A DNA stretch of 12,419 bases from Bacillota bacterium (lineage in GTDB: Bacteria; Bacillota; Bacilli; Alicyclobacillales; SLC66): assembly GCA_021821225.1 (NCBI GenBank), contig JAKACR010000056.1:1-12419 (forward strand), in the 5' to 3' direction. Shown here in pieces: positions 1 through 6,076 of the stretch (its first letter is position 1; every line of letters begins with the position of its first letter). The translations under genes were made by a program, and so were the position numbers. A model generated the notes under the pieces. It had not been told where the DNA came from. It saw only the letters and a program-made list of their open reading frames with translations, and ran no database searches.

Positions 1-288
1 GACAATCCGCCGCACGTCGGGATGAAATACTTCGATCAATGGATGGCGGAGGTCTTCCGGATTCCCGGCATTGCGATGAGCAAGACACAATTCACCCAGG
101 TCTTCCTCGGCGGGATTTCGCATGACTACCCGGATCCGGCGGGAAGACTGAACAATGTCGCGAACTTCTACAATCCATTCACCCAGTTGATGGCCCCGGT
201 ATGGCTCGGCAAAGAATCGGCCGCCAAAGGGCTGGCGGCGGTCCAGAAGGCCTGGCAGGCCACCATCTCGCAGGAGGGGACGGGATGA
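1..288 (+). CDS. C-terminal part of a probable ABC transporter sugar-binding (extracellular solute-binding) protein
   Basis: The reading frame is open from the first base and stops at TGA 286-288, so the start lies left of the window and about 95 residues are visible. The last third resembles the C-terminal tail of family 1 extracellular solute-binding proteins: an aromatic stretch NFYNPFTQLMAPVWLG is followed by a short Lys/Ala helix (KESAAKGLAAVQKAWQA). In that family this helix packs on the second lobe. Such proteins are lipoproteins that capture sugars outside the cell and deliver them to an ABC permease. No lipobox or ligand residues can be seen because the N-terminus is missing. The gene converges with the aldo/keto reductase, with only 13 bases between the two stops, and no terminator is visible there. 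The family call is moderate and the substrate is unknown. Confidence 0.6.
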   Translation, partial: DNPPHVGMKYFDQWMAEVFRIPGIAMSKTQFTQVFLGGISHDYPDPAGRLNNVANFYNPFTQLMAPVWLGKESAAKGLAAVQKAWQATISQEGTG

Positions 289-301
289 ACCTCCGGAAGT
301 C

Positions 302-1282
302 TTACTGAAAACCCTGCACCGCATGCGGCACATACGGTTCTTCAAGCCGTGCGATTTCCTTTGCGGTCAGCCTGACGGAAAGCGCAGCCACGGCGTCGTC
401 CAGATGGTGCATTTTGGTGGCGCCCACGATCGGAGCCGTGACGGGCGCCTTTTGCAACACCCATGCCAGAGCGATCTGGGCGCGCGGAACCCCGCGCTCC
501 GCCGCCACCTCCGCCACACGCTCGACCACTCTGCGGTCGGCGTCCACAGTTGAAGCGTAGAGCTTCTTTCCAAATTCGTCCATCCCCGATCGCGCGGTCG
601 CCTGATCCCAGTCCCTCGTCAGTCGACCGCGTGCCAAGGGGCTCCACGGAATTGCGCCAATCTTCTCCTCCCGGCAAAGCGGCAGCATTTCACGCTCTTC
701 CTCGCGATACAGAAGGTTCAGGTAATTTTGCATCGACACAAAACGCGTCCATCCGTTTTTCTCGGCGGCATGCAGCGCTTTGAGGAATTGCCACGCATAC
801 ATGGAGGAAGCGCCGATGTACCTTGCTTTGCCCGCCTTGACCACATCGTGGAGCGCTTCGAGCGTCTCTTCAATCGGGGTGCTATAGTCCCAACGATGAA
901 TCTGGTAGAGATCGACATAATCCGTCCCAAGCCGCCGCAAACTGTTGTCAATCTCGGCCATGATGGCCTTACGCGACAAGCCCGCGCCGTTGGGACCCGC
1001 GTGCATGCGGCCGTGGACTTTCGTCGCGATCACGATCTCATCGCGCCGGCCATAGTCTTTCAGCGCCCGCCCGACAATCTCCTCGCTCGTCCCGTCGGAG
1101 TAGACGTTCGCCGTGTCGTAAAAGTTGATACCAAGTTCCAGCGCACGCCTGATAAACGGCCTACTCTGTTCTTCATCCAGAACCCAGCGGTGATTGCCGC
1201 GCTCAGGCACCCCGTAGCTCATGCAGCCCAGACAGATGCGCGATACGTCAAGGCCCGTGTTGCCCAGTTTTACATAATCCAC
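302..1282 (-). CDS. Aldo/keto reductase (YajO/AKR9-like)
   Basis: This is a cytosolic NADPH-dependent oxidoreductase of 326 residues with a TIM barrel fold, the usual length for the family. The catalytic tetrad can be placed at Asp56 and Tyr61 (YDTANVYS), Lys88 (IATKVHG) and His129 (LYQIHRWD). Cofactor-binding elements GASSMYAW, QNYLNLL, IPWSPLARGRL and IVGATK follow in the usual order. The CLGCMSYG start and the SDGTSEEIVGRAL segment are typical of the YajO-like branch, whose members reduce sugar-derived or aromatic aldehydes. I chose the GTG at 1282 because the barrel begins there (DYVKLGNTGLDVSRI) and GAGGGG lies a normal distance upstream. The frame is open to 1375, but that extension has no homology and crosses a likely promoter. 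It follows mtlD on the same strand after a 140-bp gap. The substrate is unknown. Confidence 0.92.
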   Translation of the reverse strand: MDYVKLGNTGLDVSRICLGCMSYGVPERGNHRWVLDEEQSRPFIRRALELGINFYDTANVYSDGTSEEIVGRALKDYGRRDEIVIATKVHGRMHAGPNGAGLSRKAIMAEIDNSLRRLGTDYVDLYQIHRWDYSTPIEETLEALHDVVKAGKARYIGASSMYAWQFLKALHAAEKNGWTRFVSMQNYLNLLYREEEREMLPLCREEKIGAIPWSPLARGRLTRDWDQATARSGMDEFGKKLYASTVDADRRVVERVAEVAAERGVPRAQIALAWVLQKAPVTAPIVGATKMHHLDDAVAALSVRLTAKEIARLEEPYVPHAVQGFQ

Positions 1283-1334
1283 CGCTCTGCACTTCCCCTC
1301 ATCCGGTTTGATGGCGCGCTGCGCGCTACTTAGG

Positions 1335-1365
1335 ATTGTACCACGCCCGCGCCGTACTGCCGCAA
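1335..1365 (-). promoter_or_regulatory. Possible promoter of the aldo/keto reductase gene
   Basis: On the minus strand TTGCGG (1360-1365) is followed after 19 bases by TACAAT (1335-1340). The -10 box is good and the spacing is long, so this is a weak prediction. It would let the reductase be transcribed independently of mtlD. Confidence 0.35.
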
Positions 1366-1403
1366 ACCGGTTCAAATCGAATAACCGTCTCCCCGATGAG
1401 CGC

Positions 1404-1422
1404 CCCCTTTTTGAACAACCTC
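1404..1422 (-). repeat. Solo terminus of the dispersed palindromic element, just after mtlD
   Basis: CCCCTTTTTGAACAACCTC on the plus strand is the exact reverse complement of 2625-2643 at the other side of mtlD, a perfect 19/19 inverted pair. It abuts the mtlD stop codon (1423-1425). Unlike the full copies at 2625 and 4757, the similarity stops after about 20 bases. It is therefore a solo end or a decayed copy, and its orientation is opposite to that seen upstream of mtlD. Confidence 0.7.
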
Positions 1423-2598
1423 TTAGACGTGAACGCTTTTTGAACGCAGGGGCGCAGCCAACAGTCGCTGATACTTCTCCACAACCTTCAGGTACACCGG
1501 ATGCTTGCGGGGAATGCCCGTAAACTTGGCGATGGTCGCCTGTACGCCGTTTTGTTCAATGGCCGCCTGCAACGCGGCGGCCTCGGAATCCTTCTCGTAA
1601 TCGAACATCAGCGCCGCGGCCATCGCGGACGTCAGATTCGGCGTTTCCAATCCATGCTCATACGCCTGCATCGCCGGGCGCACCAGACGTTCATCCGGAG
1701 ACAGTTTGCGGATCGGAGACCGCCCCACCCGCACGACCCTGTCCATCAGATGACGGTTTGAGAAGCGCTGTAAAATGGTCCGGATGTATTTCAAGTGCTG
1801 TTCCCTGTCGAAATGATACTTGTGGATCAAAAGCTCGCCAGTCTCCTGGAGGATCAGTTGTGTCTTTTCCCGCAGGCGCGCGTCGCGCATCACTTCCTGT
1901 ATAGTCTGCAGACCCTCGACATACCCCAGATAGGCGGCGCTGCAGTGTCCCGTATTGACCGTGAAGATCTTCCGTTCAATATAAGGATTCAACGAATCCT
2001 TATATTGCATGCCCCTGATTTGCGGCGGCGCACCGCGAAAGTCCGATCGTTCCACGATCCACTCAAAGAACGGTTCCACCTTGATTTTGAGCGGATCCTT
2101 GTCATGCTGCGCCGGGACAATGCGGTCCACGACCGCGTTCGGAAACCCGATGTACTGATTGGCGTCGGCCTGCATCTCCGCGCAAATGTGCGGATAGACG
2201 TGCCATTTCAACCTTGAACTTGCGCGAATGGCGTTTTCACACGCGATCACATTGAGCGGCCGCGGATGATGGGTCAGCCTGTACTCAATCCCTTTGCCGA
2301 TCACCTCGGCAATACTCTTTAACGCGTTCACCCCAACCGCCGTCGTGACGATATCCGCCTCCGCCACAGCCCGGATCACGGCCTCCCGATCGTTTACGCT
2401 GATCGCCGTCACATTTGTCACCGCGACGGAATCCTCGGCCTCATTTGCGAATGTCACGGTGTAACGGTGCCGCTGCTGAAGCAAGGCGGTCTTTTCCGGA
2501 TTGCGCACGACAAAACATACATCATACCCCGACTGCGACAACAACAGTCCCACAAACCCCCTGCCGATGTTGCCCGCGCCAAAGTGGACTGCTTTCAT
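1423..2598 (-). CDS. mtlD: Mannitol-1-phosphate 5-dehydrogenase
   Basis: The enzyme interconverts mannitol 1-phosphate and fructose 6-phosphate with NAD in the cytosol, linking mannitol uptake to glycolysis. It is 391 residues long, close to the 370-385 of known MtlD proteins. The N-terminal Rossmann motif GAGNIG is at residues 7-12. ENA (121-123) and NAVVDRIVP (about 154-162) are family signatures. The catalytic Lys-Asn-His set falls at K210, N215 and H218 within ERKIFTVNTGH. I chose the ATG at 2598 because the NAD fold begins there and AAAAAGGGGG lies about 10 bases upstream. The frame stays open to 2760, but that extension only translates a repeat element. No mtlA, mtlF or mtlR lies in the window, so the usual PTS operon partners are missing. 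The ribosome site can pair with the adjacent repeat (see 2609-2643). Confidence 0.95.
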   Translation of the reverse strand: MKAVHFGAGNIGRGFVGLLLSQSGYDVCFVVRNPEKTALLQQRHRYTVTFANEAEDSVAVTNVTAISVNDREAVIRAVAEADIVTTAVGVNALKSIAEVIGKGIEYRLTHHPRPLNVIACENAIRASSRLKWHVYPHICAEMQADANQYIGFPNAVVDRIVPAQHDKDPLKIKVEPFFEWIVERSDFRGAPPQIRGMQYKDSLNPYIERKIFTVNTGHCSAAYLGYVEGLQTIQEVMRDARLREKTQLILQETGELLIHKYHFDREQHLKYIRTILQRFSNRHLMDRVVRVGRSPIRKLSPDERLVRPAMQAYEHGLETPNLTSAMAAALMFDYEKDSEAAALQAAIEQNGVQATIAKFTGIPRKHPVYLKVVEKYQRLLAAPLRSKSVHV

Positions 2599-2608
2599 TT
2601 CCGCACAT

Positions 2609-2643
2609 CCCCCTTTTTCGTTTCGAGGTTGTTCAAAAAGGGG
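2609..2643 (-). promoter_or_regulatory. Hairpin able to sequester the mtlD ribosome binding site
   Basis: In minus-strand RNA CCCCUUUUU (2643-2635) and AAAAAGGGG (2618-2610) are perfectly complementary over 9 bp around a 16-nt loop. The second arm is the mtlD Shine-Dalgarno sequence; the first arm is the terminal repeat of the element at 2625-2824. That same terminal repeat can instead pair with the far end of the element (2810-2824), which would free the ribosome site. The complementarity is seen directly. Use as a translational switch is inference. Confidence 0.5.
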
Positions 2644-2824
2644 CCAGAACTCCCCGGCGCATTGCTGTGTCATCGCCAGAAATACTCCCTCACGTACCCA
2701 AAAACGTACGCTCGGTCCGCCTTTCTGGCTGCTTCCAAGCGGACATGGGATAACATTCACTACACACTCGGTTTATCCCACGTCCCCTTGCACTGCGCGA
2801 GTCTTACCTGCCCTCTTTTTGAAC
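2625..2824 (-). repeat. About 200-bp palindromic element in the mtlD leader (copy 1 of a family)
   Basis: The ends are inverted: GTTCAAAAAGGGGC (2631-2644) faces GCCCTCTTTTTGAAC (2810-2824), with imperfect pairing extending inward to about 2664 and 2791. Inside is an 8-bp perfect stem, GCCAGAAA (2675-2682) with TTTCTGGC (2722-2729). It encloses CGTAC (2693-2697) with GTACG (2706-2710). A further 18-bp inverted repeat occupies 2736-2790. The first 110 bases align almost without gaps to the minus strand of 4922-4810. CGTTT flanks both sides (2619-2623 and 2830-2834), which could be a 5-bp target duplication or chance. It has no coding potential of its own. It could be a MITE-like mobile repeat, a structured leader RNA, or both. 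Confidence 0.7.
2736..2790 (-). repeat. 18-bp inverted repeat inside the mtlD leader element
   Basis: The arms 2736-2753 and 2773-2790 match at 16 of 18 positions around a 19-nt loop. In the minus-strand RNA, which is the sense of mtlD, one of the two mismatches becomes a G-U pair. This hairpin is absent from the sister element at 4757-4922, so it may be an insertion or a copy-specific domain. Confidence 0.65.
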
Positions 2825-2832
2825 AGGATCGT

Positions 2833-3501
2833 TTAGGTTAAACCAGCAAAATCCGCCGAAACCAGGTCGTCCAGGTTGACGTCGCGCAGGGAATCCGCCC
2901 TGCGCCTCACTTCGTCAAACCGAAGGTATTTCGTGATGGCATTTGGCACGAGCACGCACTGCAGCCCCGCAGTCACCGCGGCCTTCACGCCATTTGGCGA
3001 ATCCTCGACAGCAATTGCCTCGTGCGGCTGCACTCCCAGGCACGAGAGCGTCTGGAGGTACAATTCAGGATCGGGCTTCACGCGAGCCACGTCATCCGCC
3101 GTACGGATGCACGCAAAATACTCCCGCAGCCCAAGCTGCCCCAGAAAGCGCTCCACCCATTGCGCCGCGGAACTTGAGGCAAGACCAATTCCGAGACCCT
3201 TTTTTCTTGCCGCCGCCAGCCATTCCTCGACGCCCGGGCGAACCTTCTCCGCCTCCATCAACGATGCGTGACGCAGCCTGACCGAGGTTCGCAGTTCATC
3301 AAGATCCAGCGGAAGATGCAGGTCGGTAACGAGATATTCATACGGATTGAATGAGTGCAGACTCGTTCCGATACACTGCGAGTACTGTTCCAGCGTCAAA
3401 TCGACGCCATGCTGCGCGTAGATCTCCCGAAACGCCATATACCACGCCGTTTCCGTGTCGATCACGGTGCCGTCAAAATCAAAAACAATCGCTTTGATCA
3501 T
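2833..3501 (-). CDS. HAD superfamily subfamily IA phosphatase (YhcW/beta-phosphoglucomutase-like)
   Basis: This is a 222-residue cytosolic hydrolase. Members dephosphorylate small sugar phosphates, or isomerise them in the phosphoglucomutase branch. Motif I is DFDGT with nucleophile Asp8 and acid/base Asp10. Motif II is the serine run around Ser110 (LASSSAAQ), motif III is Lys142 (RVKPDP) and motif IV is Glu166-Asp167 (AVEDSPNG). The cap between residues 15 and 90 carries FNPYEYL, as in Bacillus YhcW. I chose the ATG at 3501 because the fold starts at once (MIKAIVFDFDG) and GGAGG lies 10 bases upstream; the longer frame to 3618 would cross the promoter. It precedes mtlD on the same strand by 234 bases. 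A role in sugar phosphate turnover with mtlD is plausible, but the substrate cannot be read from the sequence. Confidence 0.9.
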   Translation of the reverse strand: MIKAIVFDFDGTVIDTETAWYMAFREIYAQHGVDLTLEQYSQCIGTSLHSFNPYEYLVTDLHLPLDLDELRTSVRLRHASLMEAEKVRPGVEEWLAAARKKGLGIGLASSSAAQWVERFLGQLGLREYFACIRTADDVARVKPDPELYLQTLSCLGVQPHEAIAVEDSPNGVKAAVTAGLQCVLVPNAITKYLRFDEVRRRADSLRDVNLDDLVSADFAGLT

Positions 3502-3592
3502 GAATTCCACTCCTCCGCCACAGCCGGAAATCCTGCGGCCCTGCACGGCTAGATGAAAAACGCGCTGTGGAATAAGCCATTTGTTATATATT

Positions 3593-3623
3593 ATTATAGG
3601 ACCAGGACAACTTCTCATGTCAA
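3593..3623 (-). promoter_or_regulatory. Probable sigma-A promoter of the HAD phosphatase gene
   Basis: On the minus strand a perfect TTGACA (3618-3623) precedes a perfect TATAAT (3593-3598) with a 19-base spacer, longer than the optimal 17. It lies about 90 bases upstream of the ATG at 3501. Read-through could also supply mtlD. Confidence 0.65.
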
Positions 3624-3763
3624 GTTTTCTACAGGATACCTCGCTCTTTTCGTTTTAATTAGTCCATTATCATCATTTATAGGATTATAAAGGATATTAA
3701 TCCATATAATTAATCACACAAATATAACGCTTACATAACGCGAGTAGCTGAAAGAGCGCGCGC
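3624..3763. other. AT-rich intergenic stretch without a gene
   Basis: This part of the 324-bp gap 3502-3825 is strikingly AT-rich compared with its GC-rich surroundings, especially 3650-3730. It holds an inverted repeat GGATTA (3682-3687) with TAATCC (3698-3703), spaced by 10 bases, that could be an operator. No convincing open frame or RNA gene was seen. Confidence 0.4.
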
Positions 3764-3795
3764 AAAAACTACATGTCCTTGATTAAGGGGCATGT
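3764..3795 (-). terminator. Likely intrinsic terminator after the propeller-like gene
   Basis: On the minus strand an imperfect stem (arms 3785-3795 and 3771-3780, loop 3781-3784) is followed by AG and five T residues (3768-3764). It sits about 30 bases after the stop of the gene at 3826-4440. The stem has one bulge. Confidence 0.6.
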
Positions 3796-3825
3796 GGTAA
3801 GACATCCTAATTACGACCCGTGCGA

Positions 3826-4440
3826 TTATCGCGGGACAGCCATGCGCCACATAGGTTCAGATCCGGAGCGCGACTTGCTCGGCGCCGCGAAATAAAGGTA
3901 GCCGTTTTTGGTGTCGTACCACCACGGTCCGGCATGTTTGACGAGATCTCTCACGGCCACGGAGTGGGCCGCGATCGTGAGCAGGGAGATCGTCCCACCG
4001 CCATGTTGCTCGAGAATGCGTCCATCCGATAGGATGCGAATCGACGTTCCGGGGTCTGCCTGCATCGCCCAGTTCGTGGTCTTTCGCAGGCGCAGCGCAA
4101 AGTGGGGTCCACCGTATACGCCGAGCGTCGAACCATCCGTCACATACAGAGCGTCGATCGGTCCAAAGCCCCGCGTCCGATGCATTGGCAGGAACGTGGA
4201 CGACTTTTTGCGTGTGTGTCGTACACCCATATCCCGTTGGCCGTCATGACGGCGAGATAGCTGCTTGCCGCAGACCATTGCAACCCACCCGAAAATGGCG
4301 TATAGGACGACCGTGGCAAGGTGAAGGGATTGACGGGCGCGACAACCCGGGTGTGCCGCAGCGGATGCATGCACTGCGAGCGGCATAAGAATCAAGCCCG
4401 CACAGGCGATGCCCGACACTATGATTTTCAGGCTTTGCAC
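3826..4440 (-). CDS. Secreted beta-propeller-like protein with two apparent compensating frameshifts
   Basis: The frame as it stands encodes 204 residues from a GTG at 4440, chosen because GGAGG lies 7 bases upstream. The alternative TTG at 4473 lacks a ribosome site. Residues 1-28 form a signal peptide (LKIIVSGIACAGLILMPLAV, then HASA). After it the frame reads as nonsense (CRARQSLHLATVV) until about 4213. Over the same stretch the neighbouring frame gives protein-like text (VVAPVNPFTLP, then SAASSYLAVMTANGIWVYDT), a typical propeller strand. It joins back to the main frame at STFLPMHRTRGFGPIDALYV. Later segments such as GPWWYDTKNGYLYFAAP look like another blade. The likely shifts are near 4350-4365 and in the AAAAA run near 4210. 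It may be a sequence error or a decaying gene; the function is unknown. Confidence 0.6.
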   Translation of the reverse strand: MQSLKIIVSGIACAGLILMPLAVHASAAAHPGCRARQSLHLATVVLYAIFGWVAMVCGKQLSRRHDGQRDMGVRHTRKKSSTFLPMHRTRGFGPIDALYVTDGSTLGVYGGPHFALRLRKTTNWAMQADPGTSIRILSDGRILEQHGGGTISLLTIAAHSVAVRDLVKHAGPWWYDTKNGYLYFAAPSKSRSGSEPMWRMAVPR

Positions 4441-4629
4441 GAATGAGCCTCCCGATTTGCGAAGTGGTTTCAACTGTGCGGTCTGGTTTATTTGATGAAT
4501 CGGATGGAATCATGCTTTGGGATGATTTTGGCATCGATATAGGGGCGTAGTCGGGGTCACGCGCGAGTCTGTGGTGGAAATCACCTTCTCGACCTTGGTG
4601 ATGGCCATGAAGCCGCTCACTCGAAGATA

Positions 4630-4657
4630 TTGACACTCTGCGTGCTGCTGGTATAAT
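4630..4657 (+). promoter_or_regulatory. Consensus sigma-A promoter driving the ABC exporter leader
   Basis: Perfect TTGACA (4630-4635), a 16-base spacer and perfect TATAAT (4652-4657). Transcription would start near 4664, giving a leader of about 345 bases before the GTG at 5012. This is the strongest promoter match in the window. Confidence 0.8.
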
Positions 4658-4756
4658 GAAGAATAATTATATCTATTTCCAGGTATGGAAGAGCGTCCAG
4701 GGATCCGTTGACGGCGAACCGAGCGACGCGACGCTCAAAGCGTACACCGTAGGGAA

Positions 4757-4922
4757 TAAAAGTGCGCGTCCGCAAAGGGTCGAGATAAGATGCAAGCAGG
4801 GGTTTGGGGAAGCCTGGACATGCGCGCGGAGTGTACGATGTGAGTACATGAGCACGCATGTCCAGCGCGAGCCGGAGCCCTGCGCTGCAGAGTTTTCGCC
4901 CCTTTTCGGACAACCTCTAAAA
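4757..4922 (+). repeat. About 166-bp palindromic element (copy 2 of the family)
   Basis: Its right end, ending in GACAACCTCTAAAA (4909-4922), matches the terminus of the mtlD element in reverse complement. Alignment of the two copies continues for about 110 bases. The inner stems are kept but with other bases: CTGGACATGCG with CGCATGTCCAG here versus GCCAGAAA with TTTCTGGC at mtlD, and TGTAC with GTACA here versus CGTAC with GTACG there. The left end is less well conserved (CCGCAAAGGGTCG near 4770-4782). Relative to the gene downstream it has the same orientation as copy 1. Confidence 0.65.
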
Positions 4923-4973
4923 GACCTTCGGCAAGTTCCATCTTTCTATAGGATTGCCGCGCAGGTCTTTTTT
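4919..4973 (+). terminator. Strong intrinsic terminator in the ABC exporter leader
   Basis: AAAAGACCT (4919-4927) pairs perfectly with AGGTCTTTT (4963-4971). CGGCAA (4929-4934) pairs with TTGCCG (4954-4959) inside it. Six T residues (4968-4973) follow. It lies between the only visible promoter and the exporter genes. CTTTT (4902-4906) of the palindromic element could pair with AAAAG (4919-4923) of the terminator, a weak potential antiterminator. Confidence 0.85.
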
Positions 4974-5011
4974 GCTTCCCCATGGTAAAGCACCGGAAGG
5001 GAAGAATCCGG

Positions 5012-6031
5012 GTGACAAACAGCATCGAGGCTCATGGTTTGACCAAAACATTTCGTCTCCCACAGCGAAGAAAATTCGGCTTGCCCTGGCGGTTGATTTC
5101 GTGCGGGCAAAAACCAGGGTCGGCCGGGCCTTCTCCGCAGGCCGAGAAGGTGGCTCTTTATCCGATCAACCTTGAGGTGAAGAAGGGTGATTCGGTTGCG
5201 TTCATTGGACCGAACGGCGCGGGCAAGTCGACCACGATCAAAATGCTGACGGGCATCTTGACCCCGACCGCCGGAGATGCGCGGGTGCTTGGCATGCGGC
5301 CTTGGGAAGAGCGCGTGGCCCTGTCGTACCGGATCGGCACGGTGTTTGGGCAAAAGTCGCAGTTGTGGTACCACCTGCCCCCGCGTGACACCTTTTCTCT
5401 CATGGCCCACATCTACAACCTGCCTCGCGGGGATTATGCGAACCGGCGCAAGGAACTGACGGAGCGCTTCGAACTGGGGCCGTTGATGGACACCCCCGTT
5501 CGAAAATTGTCGCTGGGCGAGCGGATGCGATGTGAGATCGCTCTGTCATTTCTGCACCGTCCGGAAATCCTGTTTCTCGATGAGCCGACGATCGGCCTTG
5601 ACGTGGTGGTGAAGCAGAATATCCGGGGGCTCATTCGCCACCTCAACCGGAACGAGGGTGTCACCGTGTTCTTGACCTCTCATGATGCAACGGATGTCGA
5701 GACACTGTGCGAGCGAGTTCTGGTGATAAACCACGGCAGGCTGTTGTTCGACGGATTGACCTCCCAAATGGCACAGAGATTCCTCCATTTTAAGGAGATC
5801 CATCTGGAAATCACGGACGGTCCCATTCTCTACTCCGCAGACGGAGTGCAGGTTCAACAACGCGACAATACCGCCACGCTTGTCGTCGATGTACGCAAGA
5901 CCCCGCTTGAACGCGTGCTGTCGCACGTGCTGCAACATCATCAGGTACGTGATGTGCGCATTGTCGAACCGTCGATGGAAGAGATTATTCGCGCAATTTA
6001 TACGGAGGCGCCGCAAGCGGCGGACCGATGA
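5012..6031 (+). CDS. ABC-2 type exporter, ATP-binding subunit
   Basis: This 339-residue cytoplasmic ATPase energises the two permeases encoded downstream. Walker A GPNGAGKST is at residues 66-74, the Q-loop is at Gln114 (FGQKSQLWYHLPP), the signature is LSLGE (166-170), Walker B is ILFLDE (186-191), and the switch His is His224 (LTSHD). The LSLGE signature, the QLW motif and a longer N-terminus before Walker A are usual for ATPases that partner DUF990-type (ABC2_membrane_6) permeases. Residues 240-330 form an accessory C-terminal domain. I chose the GTG at 5012 because GGAAGGGAAG lies just upstream. The in-frame ATG at 4982 has no ribosome site and abuts the terminator. The stop is 45 bases before the first permease gene. 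The substrate is unknown; relatives move drugs, peptides or glycans. Confidence 0.9.
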   Translation: MTNSIEAHGLTKTFRLPQRRKFGLPWRLISCGQKPGSAGPSPQAEKVALYPINLEVKKGDSVAFIGPNGAGKSTTIKMLTGILTPTAGDARVLGMRPWEERVALSYRIGTVFGQKSQLWYHLPPRDTFSLMAHIYNLPRGDYANRRKELTERFELGPLMDTPVRKLSLGERMRCEIALSFLHRPEILFLDEPTIGLDVVVKQNIRGLIRHLNRNEGVTVFLTSHDATDVETLCERVLVINHGRLLFDGLTSQMAQRFLHFKEIHLEITDGPILYSADGVQVQQRDNTATLVVDVRKTPLERVLSHVLQHHQVRDVRIVEPSMEEIIRAIYTEAPQAADR

Positions 6032-6076
6032 ACCGGACGTTATGAAGATCGTTCACTGCGACGGAGGTGGCAGCCC

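Larger units (their letters stand above)
4664..4973 (+). ncRNA. Candidate structured leader or small RNA between promoter and terminator
   Basis: A consensus promoter and a strong intrinsic terminator delimit a transcript of roughly 310 nt with no credible coding frame. The first stem is GAGCGTC (4691-4697) with GACGCTC (4730-4736). Then comes a rod of about 144 nt (4768-4911): outer GTCCG (4768-4772) with CGGAC (4907-4911), middle TGCA/AGGG segments, and an 11-bp perfect inner stem (4814-4824 with 4855-4865). The last hairpin is the terminator. Only 38 bases separate the terminator from the GTG of the exporter ATPase gene. The architecture fits a transcription attenuator for the exporter, and equally a free small RNA. 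It matches no riboswitch, T-box or 6S RNA consensus that I can recall. Confidence 0.5.

Noticed and set aside
728..1333. 201-codon plus-strand open frame opposite the aldo/keto reductase
   Set aside because: Antisense shadow of a clear enzyme gene in GC-rich DNA, with no recognisable domain.
2599..2760. 54-residue N-terminal extension of MtlD
   Set aside because: It translates the palindromic element; MtlD begins at its NAD-binding strand at 2598 with a good ribosome site.
4828..4843. Minimal start-stop frame (GGAG, 6 bases, ATG TGA) in the apex of the leader hairpin
   Set aside because: It could act in ribosome-mediated attenuation, but the sister element at mtlD has no ATG there, so it is probably chance.
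4617..4913. 98-codon minus-strand open frame in the exporter leader
   Set aside because: It lies mostly in the palindromic element, opposite a strong promoter, and has no ribosome site or homology.
4664..4973. 6S RNA, SRP RNA or T-box leader
   Set aside because: The long rod recalls 6S RNA and the terminator recalls a T-box leader. However, I see no T-box sequence or SRP Alu/S-domain motif, and the relation to the mtlD element argues for a separate family. Not tested by covariance model.
4656..4988. 110-codon open frame through the exporter leader
   Set aside because: Its ATG lies inside the -10 box, upstream of the expected transcript start, and it reads through the palindrome and the terminator without a ribosome site.
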